64,000 nt of DNA, taken from CAWCXF01 sp963799455. GTDB lineage: Bacteria > Pseudomonadota > Alphaproteobacteria > Rhodobacterales > Rhodobacteraceae. The DNA is taken from contig CAWCXF010000008.1 of assembly GCA_963799455.1 (NCBI GenBank), positions 124,001 through 188,000 on the forward strand, read 5' to 3'. The translations under genes and the position numbers were made by a program. Under the pieces are notes generated by a model. It did no database searches. It was not told the DNA's origin and saw only the letters and a program-made list of their open reading frames with translations. This document shows positions 51,214-59,399 of this stretch, one piece after another; positions within the stretch are counted from its first letter, which is position 1; the number at the start of each line of letters is the position of its first letter.

Positions 51214-51792
51214 ATGCTGCGCAGTCTCTACGACCGAACCATGGCGCTCGCCGAGGGCCGGCACGCGCTCTGGGCGCTCGCGGCCGTGGCCTTCGTCGAG
51301 TCGTCGGTCTTCCCGATCCCGCCCGACGCGCTGATGATCCCCATGGTGATCGCCCGGCCCCGCCGCGCCTGGCTCATCGCGGGCGTGGCCACGGCGGCCT
51401 CCGTCGCGGGGGGCCTGCTCGGCTACGCCATCGGCGCCCTCGCCTTCGAGAGCGTCGGCCAGCCGATCCTGGCGGCGCTGGGCAAGGCCGACGCGATGGC
51501 GGCCTTCAACGAGCGCTTCAACGGGGTGGGCTTCTGGGCGGTGCTGGCGGCGGGCGTCACGCCCTTCCCCTACAAGGTCGTCACCATCATGTCGGGCTGG
51601 ACGGCGATGCCGCTCGCCACCTTCCTCGTGACCTCCCTCGTCGCGCGCGCCCTGCGCTTCTTTGTCGTGGCGGGGCTGCTCCACGCCTTCGGGCCGCCTA
51701 TCCGGGCGTTCATAGAGCGCCGGCTCGCCCTCGCCTTCACCGCCTTCGTCGTGCTGCTCGCGGGCGGCTTCGCCGCGATCGGCTACCTGTGA
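51214..51792 (+). CDS. DedA/VTT-like membrane protein (YqaA type)
   Basis: A 192-residue protein of the SNARE-associated/VTT (DedA) superfamily. It has the re-entrant pattern AAVAFVESSVFPIPPDALMIPM and the second half GVTPFPYKVVTIMSGWTAMPLATF, with five or so membrane segments. Such proteins act in lipid flipping and envelope homeostasis. ATG 51214 follows a G-rich site; ATG 51190 is also in frame. It diverges from the zinc peptidase gene with only 64 bases between. Confidence 0.85.
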   Translation: MLRSLYDRTMALAEGRHALWALAAVAFVESSVFPIPPDALMIPMVIARPRRAWLIAGVATAASVAGGLLGYAIGALAFESVGQPILAALGKADAMAAFNERFNGVGFWAVLAAGVTPFPYKVVTIMSGWTAMPLATFLVTSLVARALRFFVVAGLLHAFGPPIRAFIERRLALAFTAFVVLLAGGFAAIGYL

Positions 51793-51874
51793 CGCGCGTG
51801 CGGTGACGCGCAGGCCGTGGCGCGCGGGCCGTGGCGCGTGGGCGCCCGGTCGGGCCCGCGCGGCGCCAGGGGCT

Positions 51875-52138
51875 TCAGTGCAGCACGAACTCGCCCTTGA
51901 GGTTGCGCCACTCGCCGGGCGCGATCTGGCGGCGATGCACGAAGCACACCGAGTGCAGCGGCCCCTCGATGTCGCGCTGCCAGAACTCGATGAACTTGAA
52001 GAGCTTCGGGTGGTCCGGCGCCACGTCGTAGTCCTGCCAGACGTAGCTGTTCAGGACGTTGCGGTAGTCGGGCATCCGGTAGAAGAACTCGGCCGTGGTC
52101 AGGCCGTAGCCGCGCAGCATCATCTCGGTCTCGGTCAT
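51875..52138 (-). CDS. usg: Usg family protein
   Basis: An 87-residue protein with the Usg pattern: LRGYGLTTAEFFYRMPDYRN, then WQDYDVAPDHPKLFKFIEFW and a closing LHSVCFVHRRQIAPGEWR. Usg is found almost only in alphaproteobacteria. It was once linked to tryptophan gene regulation, but its role is unresolved. ATG 52138 is preceded by GGGGAG. It diverges from gyrA across 205 bases. Confidence 0.92.
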   Translation of the reverse strand: MTETEMMLRGYGLTTAEFFYRMPDYRNVLNSYVWQDYDVAPDHPKLFKFIEFWQRDIEGPLHSVCFVHRRQIAPGEWRNLKGEFVLH

Positions 52139-52274
52139 GTCGCGCTCCCCTTCCATCCTCGATCCATCCCCCATGGCCCGATCAAGCCATGGCCGCGGCG
52201 TTCCGACAAGGAAAACAGGCTGTTGGCAGTCACGTGGCCCTGATGCCAGCCCGATCCCCGGGCGGTCCGCCGCC

Positions 52275-52302
52275 TTGCAATCGAGCGCCGAAATGCTTAA
52301 TT
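52275..52302 (+). promoter_or_regulatory. Candidate gyrA promoter
   Basis: TTGCAA at 52275-52280 and an extended -10, TG-C-TTAATT, ending at 52302 are 16 bases apart and 42 bases before the gyrA start. This is one of the few AT-rich spots in the usg-gyrA gap. The match to the -10 consensus is moderate, so the call is tentative. Confidence 0.35.
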
Positions 52303-52343
52303 CCCGGTCAACAACCCATTGAGAAATCGAGCGGACCGCCCTG

Positions 52344-55103
52344 ATGCCGGACATTCCCGACGACGACGCCCCCGACGACATCGGAGGGGACGGCGCCCCG
52401 ACCGTGATGCCGCACCACGGCCCGTCCGTTTCCATCTCGGACGAGATGACGACCTCGTTCCTCGACTACGCCATGAGCGTGATCGTCAGCCGCGCGATCC
52501 CCGACCTGCGCGACGGGCTCAAGCCCGTGCACCGGCGCATCCTCTACGCCATGCACGAGACCTCCAACACGCACGACAAGGCCTACCGCAAGTCCGCCCG
52601 CCCCGTCGGAGACGTGATGGGCAAGTTCCACCCGCACGGCGACACCGCGATCTACGACGCGCTGGTGCGGATGGCGCAGGACTTCTCGATGTCGCTGCCG
52701 CTCCTCGACGGGCAGGGCAATTTCGGCTCGATGGACGGCGACAACCCCGCCGCCATGCGCTACACCGAGGTCCGCATGGACCGCCCGGCCCAGGCGCTGC
52801 TGGCGGACATCGAGAAGGACACGGTCGACTTCCAGCCGAACTACGACGGCAAGGATCTCGAGCCCACGGTCCTGCCGGCGCGCTTCCCCAACATGCTCGT
52901 CAACGGCGCGGGCGGCATCGCCGTCGGCATGGCGACCAACATCCCGCCCCACAACCTGGGCGAGGTGATCGACGCCACGCTCGCGCTGATCGAGGAGCCC
53001 GACCTGACGACCGAGGATCTGATGCAGCACGTGCCGGCCCCGGACTTCCCCACCGGCGGCCTGATCCTCGGCCGCTCGGGCGCCCGGCGCGCCTACACCG
53101 AGGGGCGCGGCAGCGTCGTCATGCGCGCGCGCACCCACATCGAGGAGGTCAGGCGCGACCGCAGCGCGATCGTCGTCGATGAGATCCCCTACCAGGTGAA
53201 CAAGGCCGTGATGGTCGAGCGCATCGCCGAGGCCGCGCGCGACAAGCGCATCGAGGGCATCTCCCACGTCCAGGACGAGTCCGACCGCACCGGCGTGCGC
53301 GTGGTGGTCGAGCTGAAGCGCGACGCCACGCCCGACGTGGTCCTGAACCAGCTCTTCCGCTTCACGCCGATGCAGGTCTCCTTCGGCTGCAACATGCTCG
53401 CGCTCGACGGCGGGCGGCCGCGCACGCTGACGCTGCGCGAGTTCCTCACCTCCTTCGTGGCCTTCCGCGAGGAGGTCGTCGCGCGCCGCACCGCCTTCGA
53501 GCTTCGCCGCGCGCGCGAGCGCAGCCACGTCCTGTGCGGCCTCGCGGTCGCGGTGACGAACGTGGACGAGGTGGTGGCCACCATCCGCGCCTCCGCCGAC
53601 GCGGCGGCCGCGCGCGAGGCGCTGATGACGCGGCGCTGGCCCGCGCAGGACATCGCCCCCTACATCCGGCTGATCGACGACCCCAACCACACGCTCAACG
53701 AGGACGGCACCTACAACCTCTCCGAGGTCCAGGCCCGCGCCATCCTCGAGCTGCGCCTCCAGCGGCTGACCCAGCTCGGCGTCAAGGAGGTCACCGACGA
53801 GCTGGAGGCCCTCGCGGCCCGGATCGAGGACCATCTCGACATCCTGCGCTCGCGCGCGCGGATCATGACGATCATCGCCGACGAGCTGCGCGAGGTCCGC
53901 GAGGCCTTCGCCGTCCCGCGCCGCACCGAGATCGCCGACTGGTCCGGCGACGTCGAGGACGAGGATCTGATCGAGCGCGAGGACATGGTCGTCACCCTCA
54001 CGGCGGAGGGCTACGCCAAGCGCACGCCGCTGGCGGAGTTCCGCTCCCAGAGGCGCGGGGGCAAGGGCGTGGGCTCGATGACGATGAAGGACGACGACGT
54101 GGTGACGCGCCTCTTCGTCGCCAACACCCACACGCAGCTTCTGTTCTTCACCACCGACGGCATGGTCTACCGGCTCAAGACATGGCAGCTCCCCCAGGGG
54201 TCGCGCACCACGCGCGGCAAGGCGCTGGTCAACATCCTGCCCGTGGCCCACGGCACCGGCATCGCCGCCGTCCTGCCCGTCGAGCGCCCCGAGGACCACT
54301 GGGACGAGCTTCAGATCGTCTTCGCCACCTCGGCCGGCGACGTGCGGCGCAACGCGCTGTCGGATTTCGTGAACGTCAAGCGCAACGGCAAGATCGCCAT
54401 GCAGCTCCCCGAAGGGGTGGCGCTGGTGAGCGCGCGCATCGCGTCCGAGGGCGACGACGTGATGCTGGTGACGCGACAGGGCCGCGCGATCCGCTTCCCC
54501 ACCACCGACGTGCGGGTGTTCTCGGGCCGCTCCTCCACCGGCGTGAGGGGCGTGCGCGTGGGCCGCGACGACCGCGTGGTGTCGATGTCGATCCTGCGCC
54601 ACTTCGAGGCGTCGGCCGGCGAGCGCGTGGCCTACCTCAAGCGCCGCCGCGCCATGGAGGGGCTGGTCGCCGAGGAGGTGGAGGCCGACGAGGAGGACGG
54701 CGCGCCCGAGGAGTCGCTCTCCCCCGAGCGCTACGCCGAGATGTCGGCCGCCGAGCAGCTCATCCTGACCGTCACCGCGCGCGGCTCGGGCAAGCTGACG
54801 TCGAGCCTCGACTACCCGGTGCGCGGGAGGGGCGGCCTGGGCGTCACCGCGATCGAGAAGACCATGCGCGGCGGGCCGATCGTCGCCTCCTTCGCCGTGG
54901 CCCACGACGACCAGATCATGCTGGCGACCTCCACCGGCCAGTCGATCCGCACCCGCGTCGCCGACATCTCCTTCCGCTCGCGCGCGGCCGGCGGCGTCAA
55001 GGTGCTCGACGCGCGCGAGGGCGAGGAGGTCGTCTCGGTCGCCCGAATCGTCGATCCGGGCGAGACGGGCGATCTGTCGGCCGCCGAGCCGCCCGCCGAG
55101 TAG
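52344..55103 (+). CDS. gyrA: DNA gyrase subunit A
   Basis: A 919-residue type IIA topoisomerase subunit. The N-terminal domain has SRAIPDLRDGLKPVHRRILY, the quinolone-resistance region HPHGDTAIYDALVRM (Thr101 and Asp105 align with E. coli Ser83 and Asp87), and the DNA-cleaving tyrosine in AAMRYTE. The C-terminal beta-pinwheel includes the GyrA box as QRRGGKG. An acidic insertion (EEVEADEEDGAPEE, about residue 775) is usual for alphaproteobacteria. It breaks and rejoins DNA with GyrB, which is not in this window. Confidence 0.97.
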   Translation: MPDIPDDDAPDDIGGDGAPTVMPHHGPSVSISDEMTTSFLDYAMSVIVSRAIPDLRDGLKPVHRRILYAMHETSNTHDKAYRKSARPVGDVMGKFHPHGDTAIYDALVRMAQDFSMSLPLLDGQGNFGSMDGDNPAAMRYTEVRMDRPAQALLADIEKDTVDFQPNYDGKDLEPTVLPARFPNMLVNGAGGIAVGMATNIPPHNLGEVIDATLALIEEPDLTTEDLMQHVPAPDFPTGGLILGRSGARRAYTEGRGSVVMRARTHIEEVRRDRSAIVVDEIPYQVNKAVMVERIAEAARDKRIEGISHVQDESDRTGVRVVVELKRDATPDVVLNQLFRFTPMQVSFGCNMLALDGGRPRTLTLREFLTSFVAFREEVVARRTAFELRRARERSHVLCGLAVAVTNVDEVVATIRASADAAAAREALMTRRWPAQDIAPYIRLIDDPNHTLNEDGTYNLSEVQARAILELRLQRLTQLGVKEVTDELEALAARIEDHLDILRSRARIMTIIADELREVREAFAVPRRTEIADWSGDVEDEDLIEREDMVVTLTAEGYAKRTPLAEFRSQRRGGKGVGSMTMKDDDVVTRLFVANTHTQLLFFTTDGMVYRLKTWQLPQGSRTTRGKALVNILPVAHGTGIAAVLPVERPEDHWDELQIVFATSAGDVRRNALSDFVNVKRNGKIAMQLPEGVALVSARIASEGDDVMLVTRQGRAIRFPTTDVRVFSGRSSTGVRGVRVGRDDRVVSMSILRHFEASAGERVAYLKRRRAMEGLVAEEVEADEEDGAPEESLSPERYAEMSAAEQLILTVTARGSGKLTSSLDYPVRGRGGLGVTAIEKTMRGGPIVASFAVAHDDQIMLATSTGQSIRTRVADISFRSRAAGGVKVLDAREGEEVVSVARIVDPGETGDLSAAEPPAE

Positions 55104-55217
55104 CCGCCCGACGGCAGGTAGGGAATCCCCGCCTTCCGCGCCGGCGCGGCTCGGGCCATCGTCACCGTGCGCCGCGTAGCCCGGGCCGAACGCGTAAGAC
55201 TGATGGCGCAGGTCGGC

Positions 55218-55248
55218 GCCCGCCGGTTTCCTCTCCCGACCGGCGGGC
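55218..55248 (+). terminator. Likely gyrA terminator hairpin
   Basis: GCCCGCCGGT and ACCGGCGGGC form a perfect 10-base stem with an 11-base loop, 114 bases after the gyrA stop. A second, smaller hairpin CCGGGG/CCCCGG follows at 55256-55274, just before trmFO. There is no T-run, as is common in this genome. Confidence 0.5.
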
Positions 55249-55297
55249 GTCACCACCGGGGCTTCCCTCCCCGGGCCCCCTCGCCTAGATCCCCGCC

Positions 55298-56677
55298 ATG
55301 GAACGGCTCCACATCGTCGGCGGCGGCATGGCGGGCTCGGAGGCCGCCTGGCAGGCGGCTCAGGCCGGCGTCCCCGTGACGCTGCACGAGATGCGCCCCC
55401 ATGTGGGCACCTTCGCGCACCGCACGGGCGATCTGGCCGAGATGGTCTGCTCGAACTCCTTCCGCTCGGACGACGACGAGTCGAACGCCGTGGGCCTCCT
55501 GCACTGGGAGATGCGCCGCGCGGGCGGGCTCGTCATCGCCATGGCCGACGCGCACCGCCTGCCCGCCGGCGGCGCCCTCGCCGTGGACCGCGAGCCCTTC
55601 GCGCGCGCCGTCACCGAGCGCCTGCGCGCCCATCCGCTCGTCGCGATCGAGCCCGGCGAGGTCGCGGAGCTTCCCCGCGACGGCCGATGGATCGTGGCGA
55701 CGGGCCCGCTGACCTCCGGCGCGCTGGCCGAGTCGATCCGAGCCGAGACGGGATCGGACGCGCTCGCCTTCTTCGACGCCATCGCCCCCATCGTCCACGC
55801 CGACTCGATCGACATGGGCGTGGCCTGGGCGCAGTCGCGCTACGACAAGGGCGAGAGCGAGGCGGAGCGCACCGCCTACCTCAACTGCCCGATGGACCGG
55901 GCGGCCTACGAGGCCTTCGTGGACGCGCTCCTCGCCGCCGACACCGCGCCCTTCCACGAGGGCGAGGTGGCCGCCGGGGGTGCGACCCCTGCGGGGGGTG
56001 CCACGCCCTACTTCGACGGCTGCCTGCCGATCGAGGTGATGGCCGCGCGCGGCCGCGAGACCTTGCGCTTCGGGCCGATGAAGCCCGTGGGCCTCACGAA
56101 CCCCCGCTCGTCCGTCAAGCCCCACGCCGTCGTCCAGCTCCGCCGCGACAACGCGCTGGGCACGCTGTGGAACATCGTCGGCTTCCAGACCAAGATGCGC
56201 CACGGCGCGCAAGGAGAGGTGCTGCGGACGATCCCGGGCCTGGAGCGCGCGCGCTTCGCCCGGTTGGGAGGCATCCACCGCAACACGTTCCTCAACGCGC
56301 CCACGCTGCTCGACGCCGAGATGCGCCTGCGCTCGCGCCCGAACGTCCGGTTCGCGGGCCAGATCACCGGCGTCGAGGGTTACGTCGAGTCGGCCGCCAT
56401 GGGGCTCCTGGCCGGGCGGCTCGCCGCGGCGGAGATCTTGGGGCGCGCCCTGCCCGCGCCGCCTGCGACCACCGCCACGGGCGCGCTCGTCACCCACATC
56501 ACCGGCGGCGCCGACGCCAGGACCTTCCAGCCGATGAACGTCAACTTCGGGCTCTTCCCGCCCATCGACGCGCGCGGCGGGCGCCGTGGGCGGCGCGAGC
56601 GCTACCGCGCCTACACCGACCGCGCCAAGGCCGACTGGCTCGGCTGGCTCGGACGGCAGGGGTTGGACGCGGCCTGA
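55298..56677 (+). CDS. trmFO: Methylenetetrahydrofolate-tRNA-(uracil-5-)-methyltransferase TrmFO
   Basis: A 459-residue folate/FAD-dependent enzyme that makes 5-methyluridine at position 54 of tRNA. The FAD site is HIVGGGMAGSEAAWQAA, and EMVCSNSFRSDD contains the family cysteine. LNCPMDRAAYEAFVDALLAA, YFDGCLPIEVMAARG with the second cysteine, and GFQTKM are conserved. Between EGEV and YFDGC the protein has 13 residues (225-237, AAGGATPAGGATP) where relatives have about three, encoded by a palindromic insertion. The frame is intact, so the enzyme may still work. Confidence 0.95.
   Translation: MERLHIVGGGMAGSEAAWQAAQAGVPVTLHEMRPHVGTFAHRTGDLAEMVCSNSFRSDDDESNAVGLLHWEMRRAGGLVIAMADAHRLPAGGALAVDREPFARAVTERLRAHPLVAIEPGEVAELPRDGRWIVATGPLTSGALAESIRAETGSDALAFFDAIAPIVHADSIDMGVAWAQSRYDKGESEAERTAYLNCPMDRAAYEAFVDALLAADTAPFHEGEVAAGGATPAGGATPYFDGCLPIEVMAARGRETLRFGPMKPVGLTNPRSSVKPHAVVQLRRDNALGTLWNIVGFQTKMRHGAQGEVLRTIPGLERARFARLGGIHRNTFLNAPTLLDAEMRLRSRPNVRFAGQITGVEGYVESAAMGLLAGRLAAAEILGRALPAPPATTATGALVTHITGGADARTFQPMNVNFGLFPPIDARGGRRGRRERYRAYTDRAKADWLGWLGRQGLDAA
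55970..56008. repeat. In-frame palindromic insertion within trmFO
   Basis: These 39 bases encode AAGGATPAGGATP. They include GGGGGTGCGACCCCTGCG at 55976-55993, identical over 18 bases to the palindrome after livM (42334-42351). The insert also contains an internal direct repeat (GGGGGTGCGACCCC, then GGGGGTGCCACGCC). It looks like a small mobile palindrome that landed in a coding sequence without breaking the frame. Confidence 0.65.
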
Positions 56678-56697
56678 CGGGCGGGTAGGCTCGGCCC

Positions 56698-57309
56698 ATG
56701 CCCAGGTTCCTCGACCGCGCCTACGACGCCGGCACGCCCGAGCGCACGCGCGCGCTCTACGACGAGTGGTCGGCGACCTACGAGGCCGAGGTGGCCGAGA
56801 ACGGCTACGCCACGCCCGGGCGCGTCGCGGACGCCCTGGCCGGCGCCCTGCCCGACCGCGACGCGGCCGTCCTCGACATCGGCTGCGGCACGGGGCTCTC
56901 GGGGCTCGCCCTGCGCGCCGTGGGCTTCACGGCGATCGACGGCGCCGACGTGTCGGCCGAGATGCTGGCCCGCGCCGAGGCCAAGGGCGCCTACCGCGCG
57001 CTGCGCCGGATCGACCCCGACGCGCCGCTCGCATGGGTCTCGCCCGGCGACTACGTCGCCATCGTCGCCTGCGGCGTCATCGGGGCCGGTGCGGCGCCCT
57101 ACTCGCTCTTCGACGCCTGCATGGGCGCGCTCGCGCCCGGCGGCCTCTTCGCGCTGTCGCTCAACGACCACGCCCTGGCCGACCCCGCGTCGCGCGCGGC
57201 CCTCGACCGCTGGCTGCCCGAGCGCGCCGAGACGGCGTTCGAGGAGCATGGGCCGCACCTGCCAGGCATCGGCCTGCGCTCCACCGTCCACGTCATCCGC
57301 AGGCGGTGA
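56698..57309 (+). CDS. Class I SAM-dependent methyltransferase
   Basis: A 203-residue methyltransferase. The SAM-binding glycine motif VLDIGCGTGLSGLALRAVGF is at about residues 59-78. The acidic residue of motif II is in GADVSAEMLARAEAKG, and the post-motif region is GGLFALSLND. The N-terminal YDEWSATYEAEV is seen in small-molecule or quinone methyltransferase-like proteins. Acceptor unknown. It starts 20 bases after trmFO and may share its transcript. Confidence 0.85.
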   Translation: MPRFLDRAYDAGTPERTRALYDEWSATYEAEVAENGYATPGRVADALAGALPDRDAAVLDIGCGTGLSGLALRAVGFTAIDGADVSAEMLARAEAKGAYRALRRIDPDAPLAWVSPGDYVAIVACGVIGAGAAPYSLFDACMGALAPGGLFALSLNDHALADPASRAALDRWLPERAETAFEEHGPHLPGIGLRSTVHVIRRR

Positions 57310-57365
57310 GGGCGGGGGTTGAGGTGAGGGGGATCTTCGCGGCGCTCGCGGGCATCGGCGGGGCC

Positions 57366-57410
57366 GCCGTCCGGGGCGCCGTCCGTGCGCCGTCCGTGCG
57401 CCGTCCGGGC
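57366..57410. repeat. 11-bp tandem repeat before gluQ
   Basis: Four copies of GCCGTCCGTGC-type units (one 12 bases long, three 11) run from 57366 to 57410 in the 182-base gap between the methyltransferase and gluQ. The unit resembles the reverse complement of the repeat at 2022-2095 (GCCGTCGGACC), and both have a period of 11. Confidence 0.7.
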
Positions 57411-57491
57411 GCCGGCGCGCAGCCATGAGCGCCGGCCTCGGCAGCTCCGCGGTCCGCGACGGCCGATGAGCAACGTCATGCGTGAGCCTCG

Positions 57492-58388
57492 ATGAGGACG
57501 CGCTTCGCGCCCTCGCCCACGGGGCCGCTGCATCTCGGCCACGCCCACTCGGCGCTGACGGCCTGGGAGCGCGGCGGTCCGGGCGGCTTCCTGCTGCGGA
57601 TCGAGGACATCGACGCGAGTCGCTGCCGCCCGGACTGGGAGACGGCGATCGAGGAGGATCTGGCCTGGCTCGGCCTCGACTGGCCCCGCCCCGTCCTGCG
57701 CCAGTCCGAGCGCCGACCGCTCTACGCGCAGGCCGTGGCGGCCCTCGGCGCGACGGGCCTGACCTACCCCTGTCGCTGCCGCCGCGCCGACATCCGCGCG
57801 GCGCTCTCGGCCCCGCAGGAGGGCGCGGCCCCGCACGGGCCGGACGGGCTGATCTACCCCGGCACCTGCCGCGGCCGCTCGATGGCGGACGCGGAGCCCT
57901 CCGACGCCATCCGCCTCGACATCGCCCGCGCCGCGGCGCTCGCGGGCCCGCTCGCGTTCCACGACACCGGGCCGGTGCATCCCGGCCACCACGCGGTCGC
58001 GCCCGAGCACCTCGTCGCGGGTGTCGGCGACGTGGCGCTCGCCCGGCGCGACGTCGGCACCTCCTACCACGTCGCGGTGGTGGTGGACGACGCGGCGCAG
58101 GGCGTCGAGGAGGTCGTGCGCGGCGCCGACCTCTTCGAGGCGACCGCCATACACGTCCTGCTCCAGGCGCTCCTCGGCCTGCCGCGGCCCGCCTACCACC
58201 ACCACACGCTGATCCGCGACGACCGAGGCCGGCGCCTCGCCAAGCGCGACGACGCCCGCGCCATCCGCCTCTACCGCGAGGAGGGGACGAGCCCAGCCCA
58301 AGTCCGGGCGCTGGCCGGTCACCCGGACGCGGAGCCGGCCTCGGGCGCCATCAGCTCGACCTCGGCGCCCTCGCGCACCGCGGTGTAG
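57492..58388 (+). CDS. gluQ: Glutamyl-Q tRNA(Asp) synthetase
   Basis: A 298-residue truncated glutamyl-tRNA synthetase paralog that attaches glutamate to queuosine in the tRNA-Asp anticodon. It has FAPSPTGPLHLGHAHS (HIGH motif), a zinc-binding set CRCRRADI and YPGTCRG, and RRLAKRDDA in place of KMSKS. It lacks the anticodon-binding domain, as expected. The 3' end overlaps hisI on the other strand by 70 bases, and the last 20 residues are poorly conserved, so the gene may once have been shorter. Confidence 0.93.
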   Translation: MRTRFAPSPTGPLHLGHAHSALTAWERGGPGGFLLRIEDIDASRCRPDWETAIEEDLAWLGLDWPRPVLRQSERRPLYAQAVAALGATGLTYPCRCRRADIRAALSAPQEGAAPHGPDGLIYPGTCRGRSMADAEPSDAIRLDIARAAALAGPLAFHDTGPVHPGHHAVAPEHLVAGVGDVALARRDVGTSYHVAVVVDDAAQGVEEVVRGADLFEATAIHVLLQALLGLPRPAYHHHTLIRDDRGRRLAKRDDARAIRLYREEGTSPAQVRALAGHPDAEPASGAISSTSAPSRTAV

Positions 58389-58693
58389 AAGCAGCTGCGC
58401 CGGTTCGTGTGGCAGGCCGGCCCCGTCTGGCGCACCCGCAGGAGCAGGCAGTCGCGGTCGCAGTCCACGCGCAGCTCCACGAGCGACTGCGTGTGCCCGC
58501 TCGTCTCGCCCTTGACCCACAGCGCCCGACGCGAGCGCGACCAGTAGGTGACGCGGCCCGTCTCCAGCGTTCGCGCGAGCGATCCGGCGCTCATCCAGGC
58601 CATCATCAGCACCTCGCCGGTCGCGTCGTCCTGGGCGATGGCGGGGATCAGGCCGCTCGCGTCGTAGCGCAGCGTCGCGGGGTCGAATGGCAT
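58319..58693 (-). CDS. hisI: Phosphoribosyl-AMP cyclohydrolase
   Basis: A 124-residue enzyme of histidine synthesis that opens the adenine ring of phosphoribosyl-AMP. It has IPAIAQDDATGEVLMMAWM, TYWSRSRRALWVKGETSGHT, and the metal-binding DCDRDCLLLRV and GPACHTNRRSCFY with its cysteines. It is the single-domain form without HisE. No other his genes are near. It converges on gluQ with a 70-base overlap and diverges from the scaffold gene at 58745. Confidence 0.95.
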   Translation of the reverse strand: MPFDPATLRYDASGLIPAIAQDDATGEVLMMAWMSAGSLARTLETGRVTYWSRSRRALWVKGETSGHTQSLVELRVDCDRDCLLLRVRQTGPACHTNRRSCFYTAVREGAEVELMAPEAGSASG

Positions 58694-58744
58694 CCTTGGC
58701 TCCGTGGCGGCGGGCGCCTACTTACGCGCCAGAGGAGACGCGAC

Positions 58745-59191
58745 ATGTCAGCCGAGACCGACCTCATCAAGCTCTACTCGGGCCGCATCCTGGCGATGGC
58801 CGCCGAGATGCCCCGCACGACGCGGCTGGAGGCGCCCGACGCCACGGCGATGCGCCGCTCGCCGCTCTGCGGCTCGACCGTGACGGTGGACGTGACGGTC
58901 CGCGACGGCAAGGTGGCGGATTACGGGCAGGACGTGAAGGCCTGCGCGCTCGGCCAGGCCGCGGCCTCGGTGGTAGGCGCCAACGCCGTCGGCCGCACCC
59001 TGCCCGAGATCGAGGCCGCCCGCGACTCCTTGCGCGCCATGCTCAAGGAGGGCGCCGAGCCGCCGGCCCCCCCCTGGGACGGCTTCGAGGTGCTCGTCCC
59101 TGCGCGCGACTACCGCAACCGTCACGCCTCGATCATGCTGGCCGTGGAGGCGCTCGCCGAGGCCATGGAGCGCGCCCAGCAGCCGGCGTGA
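58745..59191 (+). CDS. NifU/IscU-like iron-sulfur scaffold protein
   Basis: A 148-residue protein of the NifU N-terminal/IscU fold. Two of the three expected cluster cysteines are seen (Cys42 in SPLCGSTV, Cys67 in VKACALGQAAASV). At the third position the sequence is RNRHAS (about 125-129), so the last cysteine is missing. Members of this kind are common in alphaproteobacteria and their role is unclear. ATG 58745 follows GAGGAGACG. Confidence 0.85.
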   Translation: MSAETDLIKLYSGRILAMAAEMPRTTRLEAPDATAMRRSPLCGSTVTVDVTVRDGKVADYGQDVKACALGQAAASVVGANAVGRTLPEIEAARDSLRAMLKEGAEPPAPPWDGFEVLVPARDYRNRHASIMLAVEALAEAMERAQQPA

Positions 59192-59226
59192 AAAAGCCGC
59201 CGCCCCCGGGAGGATGAGGCGGCGGC
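59191..59226 (-). terminator. Rho-independent terminator for the small membrane peptide gene
   Basis: Read on the minus strand, a perfect 9-base stem (GCCGCCGCC/GGCGGCGGC, 59218-59226 with 59196-59204) is followed directly by five T (59195-59191). This is the only classic hairpin plus T-run in the window. It ends transcription of the peptide gene at 59280-59399 and overlaps the stop codon of the scaffold gene on the plus strand. Confidence 0.75.
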
Positions 59227-59279
59227 CAGTGGCGACCCGAGGGCGCGGGGGACAGGCGGCCCCCGCGGGTCGCATCTCG

Positions 59280-59399
59280 TCAGAGGAGCGCCGGCAGATA
59301 GAGCGCGGCGACCAGCAGGACCACGATGGCCCCCATCCCGGCCGCGTCCTCGATCAGGGCGGCGGGCCGGTCGGCGATCAGGCGGCGAATGGACGACAT
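59280..59399 (-). CDS. 39-residue single-pass membrane peptide
   Basis: A 39-residue peptide: a basic N terminus (MSSIRRLIADRPAALIEDAA) followed by one hydrophobic helix GMGAIVVLLVAALYLPALL. A perfect AGGAGG lies seven bases before ATG 59399, and a rho-independent terminator lies 53 bases after the stop, so this is a convincing independent gene. Similar unnamed one-helix peptides occur in Rhodobacterales. Function unknown. Confidence 0.75.
   Translation of the reverse strand: MSSIRRLIADRPAALIEDAAGMGAIVVLLVAALYLPALL

Noticed and set aside
52308..55256. A 982-codon open frame on the strand opposite gyrA
   Set aside because: At this GC content the antisense of a real gene often lacks stops. 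The translation is His/Arg/Val-rich with no domain, and gyrA on the plus strand is unmistakable.
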